Shown here in pieces: positions 1 through 10,506 of a stretch of 64,000 bases of DNA (positions are counted from its first letter, which is position 1; each line of letters begins with the position of its first letter). The DNA comes from Juglans regia (lineage: Eukaryota > Streptophyta > Magnoliopsida > Fagales > Juglandaceae): positions 21,380,097-21,444,096 of the forward strand of contig NC_049905.1 in the NCBI RefSeq assembly GCF_001411555.2. Direction: 5' to 3'. Both the position numbers and the translations under genes were made by a program. The notes under the pieces were generated by a model, which was not told the DNA's origin, searched no databases, and saw nothing but the letters and a program-made list of their open reading frames with translations.

Positions 1-3000
1 GAATGCCATGAAGAAAGGCATTAGATACATCTAGTTGTGTAATCTCCCAATCAAACTGTGTAGCGAGAGAGAGAATCACAGGGACAGTAGCTGATTTGAT
101 GACCGGGCTAAACGTTTCTGTGAAATCAACCCCTTCCTCCTGATGATATCCCAATGCCACTAACCGAGCTTTAAGTCGCTCAACCTCACCTGTGGATGTC
201 TGCTTGGTCTTATAGACCCATTTATTTCCAACAACATTGTGACTTTTAGGCCTAGGACAGAGTGTCCAGGTATTGTTGGCCATAAGGGCGTCATATTCTT
301 CCTTCATTGCTGTACACCATTCAGGTAAGAGTGCAGCTTGCCGATAAGAGTGAGGTTCAAGAGGAATTGCAACACTGGATAATGCATGCAGTGGGTATTT
401 GGTGGAGTAGAGTTGAAAGTCAGAAAAATTTCAAGGTTTTAAACAGCCTGTTTGGGATCGTGTAGTCATAGGATGTGAGGGTTGAGGTGCATTGGAGGCA
501 GGCAGGTTTCTGGTTGTTGGAGAGTGATCCGAGATGGTAGATATGATGGATGGAAGAGCTGGAGTAATAGGAGTGGAAATATGATTTTGTGAAGATGGTG
601 GTGTGGCAAGAGAAGGCTGGTTTGTATGTGACAACGGTTCATGTGATGGAGGGTTTTGAGGTGCATTGGAGGCAGGCAGGTTTCTGGTTGTTGGAGAGGA
701 ATCCGAGATGGTAGATATGATGGATGGAAGAGCTGGAGTAATAGGAGTGGAAATATGATTTTGTGGAGATGATGGTGTGGCAAGAGAAGGCTGGTTTGTA
801 TGTGGCAACGGTTCATGTGATGGAGGGTTTTGAGATGCAGAGTCTGTAATAACAGAAAATGAAGGAGAGGGAAGAATCATACCTGGGGAAGAGACCACTG
901 GCAGAGGCTCGGGTGGCTTGAATCCATTTTTAGCAGGAAATGATCTCTCATTAAAGATAACATGCCTGGAGATGTAGATCTTTTGAGTGACAGGATCCAT
1001 GCATCTATAACCGAGATGGTTTGCACTATAGCCCAAAAATATGCATCGTTTGGATCGGAACATTAGTTTTTGAGATGTATATGGACGAAGTAGTGGGAAG
1101 CATGCACACCCAAAGGTGCGAAGAAACGTATAATCTGGAGATTTGCGATATAATTTGGAGTAAGGACTTTGATGTTCTAGAATTGGAGTAGGAAGACGAT
1201 TGATGAGGAAAATTGACGTGAGGAATGCATCTACCCAAAATGTGTATGGCAAGTGAGATTCGGCCAGAAGGGACAATCCTATTTCTACCACATGGCGGTG
1301 TTTACGTTCGGATACCCCATTTTGTTGGGGTGTATGGGGACAAGTTATACGATGAAGAATTCCATGATGTGTGAGGAAATTTTGGAATTGGTGTGAGGTA
1401 TATTCTCCTCCACCATCTGTTTGAAATTGTTTGATTTTGCTGGAGAATTGATTTTCAACTAACGTTTTGAATTTAACAAAGCATGTGAACACATCAGATT
1501 TATTATGGAGAGGATATAGCCACGTGAACCTTGAGAAATCATCAATGAAAAGGACATAGTATTTGCATCCACTAATAGATTTAGTAGAGCAAGACCACAC
1601 GTCTGAATGAATCAAATCCAAGGGTGAAGTAGAAACACGAGTTGACATAGAGAATGGAAGTTGTTTGCCTTTACCGAGTTGACATGAATCACAAAACTCC
1701 ATTTTGTTCACTGACCCTTGAACTGGTAATTGATATTTATTCAATAATTGGGATACAATAGAAATAGATGCATGGCCTAATCTAGAGTGCCAAATAGAAA
1801 GTGGTGCTTTTACTCCTGCAACAGCAGCTAAGGCACGTGGTTTATTGAGAGATATTGACTGCATAGGAAATGGATAGAGTCCACCTTCACTCCTGCTTTT
1901 GAGTAGTGTCTTCCCCGTTAATGTGTCCTTCACAAAGAAATGAGATGCTGTTAGAATGAAGAAGCAATCGTTATCAATGCAGAATTGGTTAATGGATAGG
2001 AGATTTGCAGAAGCATTCAGACAGTGTAACACACGCTTGAGGTGTAACTGATTATTGTTTGTGTGAAAAATTGCATTACCAGTGTGTGCAATAGTTAAAC
2101 CTTGACCATTACCAACTGCCACATGCTCTTGACCTGTGTATGGTTGTGAAAGGGTGAGTTGCTCAAGATTGGCTGTGATATGTTGGTTTGCTCCACTGTC
2201 TGCAAACCATGTCTCTGACTCTTCCTCAGTGTTGGTATGAGCCACCATTGCTGCGAGTTGGGCAGGAGGATGTCGCCCTTGATATGCATAATCCATGCGA
2301 TGGAAGCAGTCAAGAGCTCGATGATTAGATTTCCCGCAGATCTGACAAGGAGATCGAGGATGTATAAAATTCTGTGATGGTTTGGGAGATGTGTAGGTTC
2401 GCTGTGGTGGGGCTGTATTGGATAGTGGTTTGGAAGTAGATATGGGATTGCGGTTGAAGGAAGGTTGTGAGGACTGGTGGCCAGAAAATGAAGGGTGATT
2501 ATTCTTGTTGGGATATTTTGGTTTGCGATAGAAGGGCTGTTGTTGATTATGTTTGGGTGCAAACAAAGCAAAGTTATTTGTTTCTGGAGAAACAGATTTG
2601 TACTGGTTTTCTAAAAGGAGTTCATTGGATAAAAGTTCGGTTTGAAAATCATCAAAGGATAATGGATTGTCTCTGGTGGCTAAGGATAGAGAAGTCATAA
2701 AGGGTAGGTAGTTAGGATTTAGGCCATGAGTAACATAGGAGATCAAGTCATCCTCTTCAACAATCTTACCAGCAGCACTGAGTTCGGCTGCTATTTCCTT
2801 GGCTTCATCAAGGTAAGTAGAGCAGCTACGTGAGCCTTGAGTGAGTGCTTGGAGTTTGCGTTTCAGATGGCTCACCCGAGATCGTGATTTGGAGGCAAAC
2901 TTTTTCTCTAATGCAATCCAGGCTGGTTTTGCAGATGTAATACCAAAAACTGAGGGGGCCACATTATTAGATAAAGTGGCATTAATCCATCCTAGCACAA

Positions 3001-3235
3001 ATTGATCCTTTTTGTGCCAGATGACATAGTTGGGATTGAGTTCATTTGTTGATTTTCCTTGATCATCAAGGAGAAATTTTGATGGGCACGGTTCGGAACC
3101 ATCCACGAAACCCATCAAGTCATTGCTCTTTAATATTGGGACCATTTGGGACAACCAAATTAGATAGTTTGACCCATCTAGTTTAGCTGAAACCAGTTGG
3201 TTCAGATTAGGAGCAATGAAGACAGCGGAAGCCAT
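1..3235 (-). pseudogene. Copia gag-pol polyprotein, one nonsense codon, 3' end outside window
   Basis: Starts at ATG 3235, 39 bases inside the PBS. Domains in order: Gag UBN2 type (residues about 10-210), CCHC zinc knuckle CQICGKSNHRALDC (about 298-311), aspartic protease WFADSGANQH (about 344), GAG-pre-integrase with CDSCQLGKG, integrase core with HSDVW, TDGGGEY and a downstream Glu near NGVSERKH, then a Pro/Ser/Thr-rich linker. A TGA at 431-433 interrupts the frame where related proteins have KPRNFSDF, most simply CGA to TGA. Downstream of it the same frame stays open to the window edge and encodes the start of reverse transcriptase (WVYKTKQ, LDVSNAFLHG). Supplies capsid, protease, integrase and RT for the element's replication; this copy probably cannot make RT without readthrough. 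Confidence 0.92.
484..831 (-). repeat. Two tandem 174-bp units in the Copia linker
   Basis: Bases 484-657 and 658-831 are near-identical direct repeats, each 58 codons, in frame. They duplicate a Pro/Ser/Thr-rich segment (SLATPxSxQNHISTPITPAL) between integrase and reverse transcriptase. Few differences separate the units, so the duplication is recent. Confidence 0.9.
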
Positions 3236-3273
3236 ATTGAGAAAAATGGATCAGAAATTGCGTGAGCAGAAAT

Positions 3274-3285
3274 GCTCTGATACCA
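3274..3285 (-). other. Primer binding site, initiator tRNA-Met type
   Basis: Minus-strand TGGTATCAGAGC is the common plant Copia PBS, complementary to the 3' end of initiator tRNA-Met. It directly follows the CA end of the LTR at 3286, which fixes the LTR boundary. Confidence 0.9.
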
Positions 3286-3404
3286 TGATGAAATTCATGG
3301 ACCTAACTCATCTCATAAAACCGGTTGTATAAGAGAGGATTGCTCATTGCTTATAAACATGCCCAAGACCTTGTCCACAGCCAATGTGGGATTATTCCTC
3401 AACA
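3286..3404 (-). repeat. 5' LTR of the Copia element, 119 bp
   Basis: Minus strand runs TGTTGAGGAAT ... TTTCATCA: the TG...CA ends, the adjacent PBS on one side and NLR coding sequence on the other define both limits. It is short for a plant LTR. A TTTATAAG motif about 45 bases in may be the TATA element. Confidence 0.8.
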
Positions 3405-3506
3405 GAGTTTTTGTCCTCGAAAAAAGTCAACAAATTCACCAGATGCCACCCTTTCAAAAAATGCTTGGAGGAGTGGGGAGACAAATATGCCTGCAAGCTC
3501 AGCCAT
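3405..3506 (-). pseudogene. NB-LRR resistance gene, first 34 codons, broken by Copia insertion
   Basis: ATG at 3504-3506 (minus) opens a clean frame of 34 codons, beginning MAELAGIFVSPLLQAFFERV and ending RGQKL, where the Copia LTR starts. It matches the N-terminus of the NLR at 23434 with few substitutions and no stop. The 5' flank to about 3720 also matches. This is the start of a coiled-coil (Rx-N type) domain of an intracellular immune receptor. The rest of this gene copy should lie left of the window, beyond the retrotransposon. Confidence 0.85.
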
Positions 3507-4514
3507 GTTTTCTTCTTTGTAATGGAAGGAATCAAAGGAAATGAAGGAAAGTGACGAAGAATAGTGGAGAGAAATAAGATTACAAGGCCTGATGATCTTT
3601 TGTTTCGACGCTAAAACGGAAGTGAAGAAATTAATGAGAAATTAATAAAATAAATAAATCAATGAGATCAGGGTGTGTTAGTTGAGGCCAACTCATACAT
3701 TCACGTACGTTATTCGCAAATGACTTTACCCAACACATGAAGACAAGCATCTTCTTACTTTATATTAATTTTTAATATTATATTATTATTGGCGGAAAGC
3801 AACTTTCTTTGTTAATTAGCTCTCTTGGCATATTGCATGTGGTCGACAAACAAAGAAAAAGGCAAAGGAACCAAAAGAAACACGACAAACCATCATTCAA
3901 CATGCAACAATATTGTTTAGTTTTTTTAGCGAGAAATACTTTAGCCACAAATAGATTACACAAAAATAATCTCATAAATTGATGTGGTTTGATGTGGTTC
4001 GTCAGATTATAAAGTTACTTTTATTATAAAGTAGATCTAACGAATCATATAAAACAACATCAACTTGTATGATTATTTTTGTATAATTCATTTATGGATG
4101 TAACATTACTCTTTTTTAATTCATTACAAGCTTGACTTCCCATCACGACTCGACGAATATTAAATTCACACGTCTCTGAAGAATGGAGATGTTAAGCTTT
4201 TTGGTTTGTTAGTTGGGCTCAGCTGCAAAGGGATACATGGCCCTACAATCTTGAAAGCAGCTACATCATGTAACGCATAATGAAGTGTGAAAGAGTGATA
4301 TACAATAAAAACAAAATGCAGTTTCAAGATGCTAATAGCTGGAGGTATATTAAAATCAATCCTTCTTTGAAAATCAAGTCGAATGAACCTATCTAGATCA
4401 TGTTGGAGATATTTGCTAGTTTTAGTTGACTCATAGTCCCAGCCCAAATTATTATCGAAAAATACTCCTTTAATGTATTCTAAATGCATGCACATTTCTA
4501 TGATGAAATTGCAG

Positions 4515-4821
4515 ATAGGATACAAGATGCAGGCAGTAATGGAGACGTAGCTGTTGATCAATAACATCACTATAAGGCCATGGTGCTCAGTACAAAAAGA
4601 AAAAAAAGTAGTCACTCATATTAACCTTTGAGCATATTAGCTATTGAAGTCCATTTTGATCATAACTCATATAAAAGATTATCATAAATTCTAGATGATT
4701 TTGCAACAATATTTATGATCCTTCTCTCTCTTTTTTTTTTTTTTTTGACACATTGGGATTATGAAGGAAATGGGTTTAGATGCATACAGGTTCTCAATCT
4801 CATGGTCCCTAGTTTTACTAA
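4515..4821 (+). pseudogene. GH1 beta-glucosidase fragment, exons 3 and 4
   Basis: Exon 3 (4515-4576) encodes QDAGSNGDVAVDQ then a stop where family members have Tyr, followed by HHYK. Exon 4 (about 4750-4821) encodes IMKEMGLDAYRFSISWS, the well-known GH1 strand, with a donor-like GTAAG after it. A long T tract precedes exon 4 as a polypyrimidine tract. There is no start, no signal peptide and no catalytic Glu, so it is non-functional. The same fragment recurs at 24288-24596 and as part of the longer pseudogene at 13905-17096. Confidence 0.75.
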
Positions 4822-5261
4822 GTAAGATTATGATATGAATTGACATGTTATAAGAATTCGGGAAAAATTCAAAGGCAAGAAAAGGGAAAAAACAACTTAT
4901 ATCTTTCCTATACATCTACTATATAGTAAGAAAAATAGAAAAAATTATATTCTTAAACATGCAGAACACACTTCGTAAAGTATTTACATGACATAATTTG
5001 ATTTGAAAGATAAAATTTTAAATTTTGAATCTTACAAATAAAATCTTACCATTTAAGTGATATGGATAATGTGCTCTATATACCGGTTTGAGAATAGAAT
5101 AACTCAAAAAATATTTTAAATTTTTTTTACAAGATTGTCAAATTTTTTTCTTATCCTAACAAGCGAATCATGTTAATTTTATAAATACAAATTAGGCTAT
5201 ATTGGAAACCATTCAAAACCACCAAGTTTGAAACATACCGTCTCTTCGAATTCAAATGAAA

Positions 5262-5580
5262 ATGCTATAAGCCTATATGGAACTCCTTTTCCTGTTACGC
5301 AGGGTTGGAAAATGGCTTTGAAAGCTCATACTGCATAACCCTAGCTTCTACTCTATTCTTCAAACTATTGTTCTCATTCCTTTTATCAATTATCTTCCCT
5401 CAATCTCCCATGGAACCTCTCAAATGCTTCCTTTATGAACGGATCTTCAGCCTACGATCTCTCACTTTTCTCCCCAAGATATTCCTCATTGGGTGAATGA
5501 TTAGACAATATGTCCAAAACGGCCGATCACTCTTGTTGCTTGAAGCTATGAAGGGAAGTATTGCAAAAGTGCATGCTTGG
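5262..5580 (-). pseudogene. Lipoxygenase exon 9 fragment, C-terminal part
   Basis: Matches the 3' part of the last exon of the intact lipoxygenase (38468-38800) on the minus strand over about 320 bases, including segments equivalent to [14 protein letters not shown]. Several indels and stops are present, including a frame change near the normal GVPYSISI end. The match stops abruptly at about 5580, where a CACTA-like sequence begins. No iron-binding His cluster is present. Confidence 0.8.
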
Positions 5581-5842
5581 GCCGCTACAAGAAATAAATG
5601 TATTTGCGGCGTCCAAAATGGCTGCAATAAGTAGCTAGTTTCGCCACAAGATGGTATTTCCATCGGTTTTTTATGGCCGTGAAAGAAGTGCCACAAAAGG
5701 TATCTTGCAGCGATATATATATACATGGTCGCAAATTCTCAAGCCTATTGTGGTGGTTAATGTTGTCACTGATGCATGTTATGTTGGCCACAAAAATTAT
5801 AGACAGTAGGCAATAAGAGCCTTTACCAGCTAATGTGGTGTC

Positions 5843-5882
5843 GTCGCAAAACTTAAATTGAAGTCGCAAAACTTAAATTGAA
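5843..5882 (+). repeat. 20-bp unit repeated twice
   Basis: gtcgcaaaacttaaattgaa occurs at 5843-5862 and 5863-5882, followed by a diverged third start (gccgcaaa). It fits the subterminal repeat pattern of the surrounding putative CACTA element. Confidence 0.8.
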
Positions 5883-6377
5883 GCCGCAAACATCAAATGC
5901 AATTCGGACCAAAAACAATTAGTCGCAAATATGCATTAGCGTCGACATAAGTCTAATTTTCAATGATATTATGTGGTCGGTTATGTAAATGTTTTTGCCA
6001 GAAAGTGGGTGATGTCATGTACCAACTGATAATATAATTATAGCAATTAGTTATTTTGGTTACAATTGTCATCGGAAAAGTTTTAAACTATCCAATTTTT
6101 GCAAAAATACGCAATATCCATTTTTTTTCATCCACTTTTAAGAGTTGACTTTTATTTATGTTTTTATCTGAAATGTTTTGAGCTTGAACAAAACCAACTC
6201 CCAAATTCCTAAGATATTACCACTACACAAAAATACATTCAAACAAAACATTTGACTAATATAAAATAAGAATGTCACAATTTGACCATGTTACAAACAT
6301 GGACTGACTAAATGTTGTGTATATATTTGATATATAAGAAAATAATTAACAAAAAGGGGCCGTATTATTGATTTAAG

Positions 6378-6575
6378 TCTCGATTGTTTTTTGAAATAAG
6401 ATGAGATGAGTTAAGATGAAAGTTAAAAGTTGAATAAAATATTATTAGAATATATTTTTTTAATATTATTTTTGTTTTGAGATTTGAAAATTTTGAATTG
6501 TTTATTTTATTTTGTGTAAAAATTTAAAAAAATTATAATGATTAGATGAGATGAGTTGAATTAAGAAAACAAACG
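6378..6575. mobile_element. MITE of the gatgagatgag family
   Basis: Contains the family core seen at several places in this window: a gatgagatgag-rich end, aaaatattattagaatat, then an AT-rich stretch, then attataatgattagatgagatgag. Other copies lie at 48195-48537, 56634-56822, 57358-57546 and 57760-57955, with a related piece at 32560-32700. No coding capacity. Confidence 0.6.
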
Positions 6576-7960
6576 AGGTAGCTTCCGTTAACACGTTGAT
6601 CTTTTGGGAATTAAAAACATGTCAACGAATGCAATGTCAACGAATGCAATGCCAATCGAAAGCGATGTTAAATGAAAGTGTTCACAACCAAAGCAAATGA
6701 AAAATATCACAATAGCAATTTCATAGATCTAGAAAAACCAAATAGAGATAAACATGGAGAAAGATAGAGAGAGAACGAGATAGAGAGACGGAGGAGAGAG
6801 AGACTTAAAGGGCGAAGCTTTGACGATGCGGGAGCGCGTGGTTGGTGTGTGGAGGGGCAATGAAAAAATCCAAAGGAAGATCGCGATCAATGTGAAGGCT
6901 GTTGGTATTTTTTAATAATGTTTATTATTTACCGTTGAGTTTCTCTCATATTTTGTTGGTAATTAATAACATTGCCGTTGGGGAGAGTTTTGGTCTTTAA
7001 GTATTCAAACCGGTTTTTGATATTCAAGTGGTTTTTATGCCTTAGACGTTGTAAGGTTAATTTCTTTAACGTTCTTAAGGTTTTATTTCTCTTTATTGTT
7101 CAGTTGCCGTTTAATTCACTAGGAAGAACGTTGGCATCGAAGGCCGAAGGGTCTTTTAAGAGGCTAATTTAAGTTGGTTGTTTTTATTGTTTTTTTCCGT
7201 TATGTCTATGATGTCTAGAGTCGTTTTTTGTCCGGTTTATATATTTGTGTAGTCTTGCAGTTAGTACGTGAGATCAGTCCTATACTTTAGAGAAAGTGAG
7301 ATAAGAAAAATAAGTTTAGTGAGTAAATATTTTTTAGAGTATTTTTAGATAAAAGAAATGTGTTCTTTTGAGCGGAGCTTTGGGCTCTCCCACTTGTGCA
7401 GAGTAGCTTGAGTCATACGACGATCAATTGGACTATTGTATCTTGGAGAAGTCAAGTCAAGAAGATTTCTGCTGCACCGGTTAATTTGAGACTTTGTACA
7501 CTGCAGAGGGCTTGAATCTTCTTAAAGAAAGCGAGATTTCCGTGCCTCAGTCCAAACTGGCTTCGTCTTAATTTTAATTTCATTGTAATTTTTATTATAT
7601 TATTGTGAATTTCACCATCAAAGGCTAGGAGAAAAAATTAGGTCTGATCGATTTTTATACGATTAAAAAAGTTGCAGCCACTTATGTTGTCTCAATAATC
7701 AGATATAAACCAAGATCCTTAGCGGCAATATAAAGTTGCTGCAAAAAATCCATTAAGCGACGCTTTAGTCAATGCAAAAAGATGCTTTTTCATGATGAAT
7801 GAGTATTCCCTGAAAATAGTGGGACCGAAATGCAACAATTTTGTCTTGTGCAACAACTAACAATGTTGCCGCAAAAACATTGGTCGCAAAAACTGCACGT
7901 ATTGGGTGACCTTTAGTGGCAACGTAAAATTTTTCCCTCATTTGGTCCTGTTTTTTAATA

Positions 7961-8365
7961 GTAAACCCCACTCTTTTTCAAAACGACTACATGGCGTTTG
8001 CACATTCTATGACTGTATGTAGCATTACTCTTCTCAATAACATGTTAAAATTCCTTACATCGTTTGGATTTCTTCCTCAATCATTAGGAGAGAGAAAAGA
8101 AATGGAAACGAAAATGTTTTCATTTTTTTTAAATTTTCACCTCATCATAGGTCCTCTTTAATTCTCTATTTTGTGTCAGTGAATTTTATTTTTTTTTATT
8201 ACCGCTAGGTTTTTCTACTTATCATTGGTTTGGATACTGAGAAAATCAAAGAAAATTTTTGAATACCTATAAAGAAAACCAAAGGAAATAACTATAAGAA
8301 AATATCAAAGTTTGTATATGAAATGCTTATCCAAAATCTTAGTTTCGCAACTTCACTTCCTTTTT
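7961..8365. other. Intergenic, nothing recognised
   Basis: AT-rich sequence between the putative CACTA element and the second Copia fragment. I see no coding signal or repeat structure. Confidence 0.5.
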
Positions 8366-10087
8366 CTAACGCACAAGAGGGGAGGAAGTAGTAGGGGTAA
8401 TGGATGGAGGTGGATTTGGGGAAGGTGAAGTAGAGGGCGTTGAAGGAGAAAATGGGAGTGCAGGAGTGGAGAAGGTGGAGAGGGGGGAGTTGGGTATAGT
8501 AGCGGAAGAGGTGATGGGTGTGGGTAAGGGAATATTTAGTTCGGGAAGAGGGGAGGAAGTAGTAGGGGGAGGGTGTACCGAAGGAGGCGCCACCTAGAGG
8601 TCAAAAATAGACAAGGTCGGCTTAGAGGGTGGGGGTAAATGAAGGTTCCCAGATTGTTTATAAGGAAAATTAAGTTCATAAAAAACAACATGACGAGAGA
8701 TGTAAGTACGACAAGTAGGTGGGTGATAGCATTTATACCCACGATGCCGATCGCTATAGCCTAAAAAGACACGGAGTAAGGTTTTTGGATCAAATTTATT
8801 GTGCTTGGTGTCCCAAGTATATGGATAACATTTGGAGCCAAAAACACGCAAGGACCGATAATCAGGAAAAGTTTCATAAAGAATTGAAAACGGTGATTGT
8901 AAATCTAAAGTAGTAGTGGGGAGACGATTAATTTAAAAAGTAGCAGTGACAAAGACTTCAACCCAAAAACGTTTTGGAACACCACTGTGGAAGAGCATCG
9001 TCATACCAAGTTCACGAATGGTACGATGACGACGTTCCACAACACCATTTTGTTAAGGGGTATAAGGACATGAAAACTGGTGAATAATGCCTTGATTTTT
9101 TAAATGAGAGGTAAACTGAGTATTAGCAAATTCACCACCCCCATCGGTTTGAAAAACTTTGATTTTTTTATTAAATTGTGGTTCTACATATTTTTCAAAA
9201 AATAAAAAGGTTGAGAAAAATTCTAATTTTTTTTGAAGTGGAATAAACCACATAAATTTAGAAAAAGCATCAACTAGGCATGCATAGTAATGAAATTTAC
9301 CAACAGAAATAACAGGGGCAGGTCCCCACAAGTCACAATAAACTTTATCAAAAATAGCATGAGTTAAACTAGAAGAGGGTAAAAAAGGAAATTTGCTCAA
9401 TTTGCCTAGCTGACAACTTTCACAAACAGACTGAGATTTATTGGAGCCAATAATTTGAATAAGTCCTTTGGATTTTAGGATTTGGATAGCAGAGGCCTGA
9501 GGGTGACCCAAACGTTGATGCCACACGTCTTCAGAGGCAGTCCAGAAACAAGTGGAGAAGTGCGCTTTGTAAGGTGCAGATAAGGTGTAAAGATTACCCT
9601 TCCGGCGTCCGCTCATTAGGACACGGTTGGTCTCTCGTTCCTTAACAACAAAACCAACACCATAAAATTCACAGTTATATGGATAATCATTGGTAAGTTG
9701 CCCAATAGATAACAAATTTTTTGCAAGTGCTGGCACTAAAAGAACATCACGTAACTTAATTCTAGTATTACCATTATTTATGTACGTATCACCAATATGA
9801 GTAATAGCATGGGAGCTACCGTCCCCAATAATAACAGCATCAGTACCAAAATAGTGACGTAAATTTTCAAGCATACCTAGATTACCTGTCATGTGAGCAG
9901 ACGCTCCAGTGTCTGCAATCCATTCATTATCAGGAGAAAAATTTTCCAATGTCATTGCTGCTAGAGCTTGAGGAATATCATCAAGCTGATACGAGTGATT
10001 AAATCGATTCCAGCACTTAAGAGCAACATGGCCCTTTTTACCACAAATTTGACAGATATCTAGTGGGTCTCGGGCTTTAACATCATT
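8366..10087 (-). pseudogene. Second Copia element, protease-integrase fragment
   Basis: On the minus strand the fragment starts in a zinc knuckle CQICGKKGHVALKC (about 10045-10004). It continues through protease WIADTGASAHMTGN, GAG-pre-integrase (RLGHPQAS, CESCQLGKL) and integrase with YCDLWGP and TDGGGEF. In-frame stops occur at 9053-9055 (after FSCPYTP), near 8930 and at 8594. The integrase tail (FLGYSDRHRGYKCYHP) and a Pro-rich linker follow to 8366. Gag N-terminus, RT, RNase H and both LTRs are missing. The right end abuts a LINE fragment at 10088. It is a different lineage from the Copia at 1-3404. Confidence 0.88.
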
Positions 10088-10506
10088 GTCGATCTTGATT
10101 CCTTGCTAGTAGTGCAGTGGCTATTGGAAAAAAAATGTGCAACCTGGTACCTGGAGGATTATTGGGATGAGGTAATGGAGGAGTTGCAGGGCCTTAACGT
10201 TCGTAGCTCTCACATTTTTCGGGAAGGGAATAAATCTGCAGATTATTTGGCAAGGCTTGGGGCGGAGGGTGCTAGTAATCAATGGAGATCTGCTCAGGAC
10301 TGCCTATGATACTCAAAGGAATTTTACGTTTGGAAAGATCTGTTCTTCCCAATATACCGCTGGGTTAGTTAGTGTTCGCTATTGCTCTGTTTTCTTAGTT
10401 GATTAGATTTTCAATGGTTATTGCTCTGTTTTGGTCGTTGTAGTGGTTTTCCCCTACCATAAAGGGGGTCCCTAATAAATAAACAACATGTTAAAAAAAA
10501 AAAAAG
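10088..10506 (+). mobile_element. 5'-truncated LINE: RNase H end, 3' UTR and poly(A)
   Basis: The plus frame 10091-10309 encodes the end of an RVT_3-type RNase H domain (WYLEDYWDEV, FREGNKSADYLARLG). It is followed by a short 3' UTR with the motif cccctaccataaagggg...taataaataaa and a poly(A) tract at 10493-10505. The right flank is lipoxygenase intron sequence and the left flank is the Copia fragment. It resembles the tail of the LINE at 29934-36200. Confidence 0.82.

Larger units (their letters stand above)
1..3404 (-). mobile_element. Ty1/Copia LTR retrotransposon, 5' LTR to RT (cut by window edge)
   Basis: On the minus strand the order is LTR (3286-3404), primer binding site (3274-3285), then one long gag-pol frame running off the left edge inside the reverse transcriptase. 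Integrase precedes reverse transcriptase, which defines the Copia superfamily. The element lies within NB-LRR coding sequence: bases from 3405 on match the resistance gene at 23434 downward. It is therefore an insertion into a second NLR copy. The reading frame is damaged by one stop only, which points to fairly recent activity. The 3' LTR and the far target-site duplication lie outside the window. Confidence 0.93.
3405..5580. repeat. Composite segment NLR-GH1-LOX, copy 1
   Basis: This block is collinear with 23335-24990: NLR start, NLR 5' flank, GH1 intron/exon 3/exon 4, then LOX 3' flank. The last part (about 4890-5580) also matches 37700-38800 beside the intact lipoxygenase. Bases 3507-4514 contain no gene of their own: they are NLR 5' flank and GH1 intron-like sequence. 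Similarity was judged by eye. Confidence 0.8.
5582..7960. mobile_element. Possible non-autonomous CACTA-like element
   Basis: The left edge reads CCGCTACAAGAAAT, close to plant CACTA termini (CACTACAAGAAA). The motifs gtcgcaaa, tttgcggc and gccgcaaa recur at 5595-5950 and again at 7725-7920, like subterminal repeats. It interrupts the LOX fragment at 5580. No transposase is visible and I could not find a matching right terminus or target-site duplication, so the right limit is a guess. It contains a MITE copy at 6378-6575. The rest, including 6580-7660, shows no gene I can recognise. Confidence 0.35.

Noticed and set aside
2095..2571. 158-codon minus-strand frame
   Set aside because: Shifted-frame shadow of the Copia gag-protease region.
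4166..4615. 149-codon minus-strand frame
   Set aside because: Antisense of GH1 intron and exon 3 sequence; the analogous frame at 15015-15302 lies antisense to the same fragment.
7190..7660. Solo LTR
   Set aside because: The composition resembles some plant LTRs, but I could not find TG/CA ends, a PBS or a partner copy.
8400..8597. Gly/Glu-rich protein on the plus strand
   Set aside because: It is the antisense of the Pro-rich linker of the Copia fragment on the minus strand.
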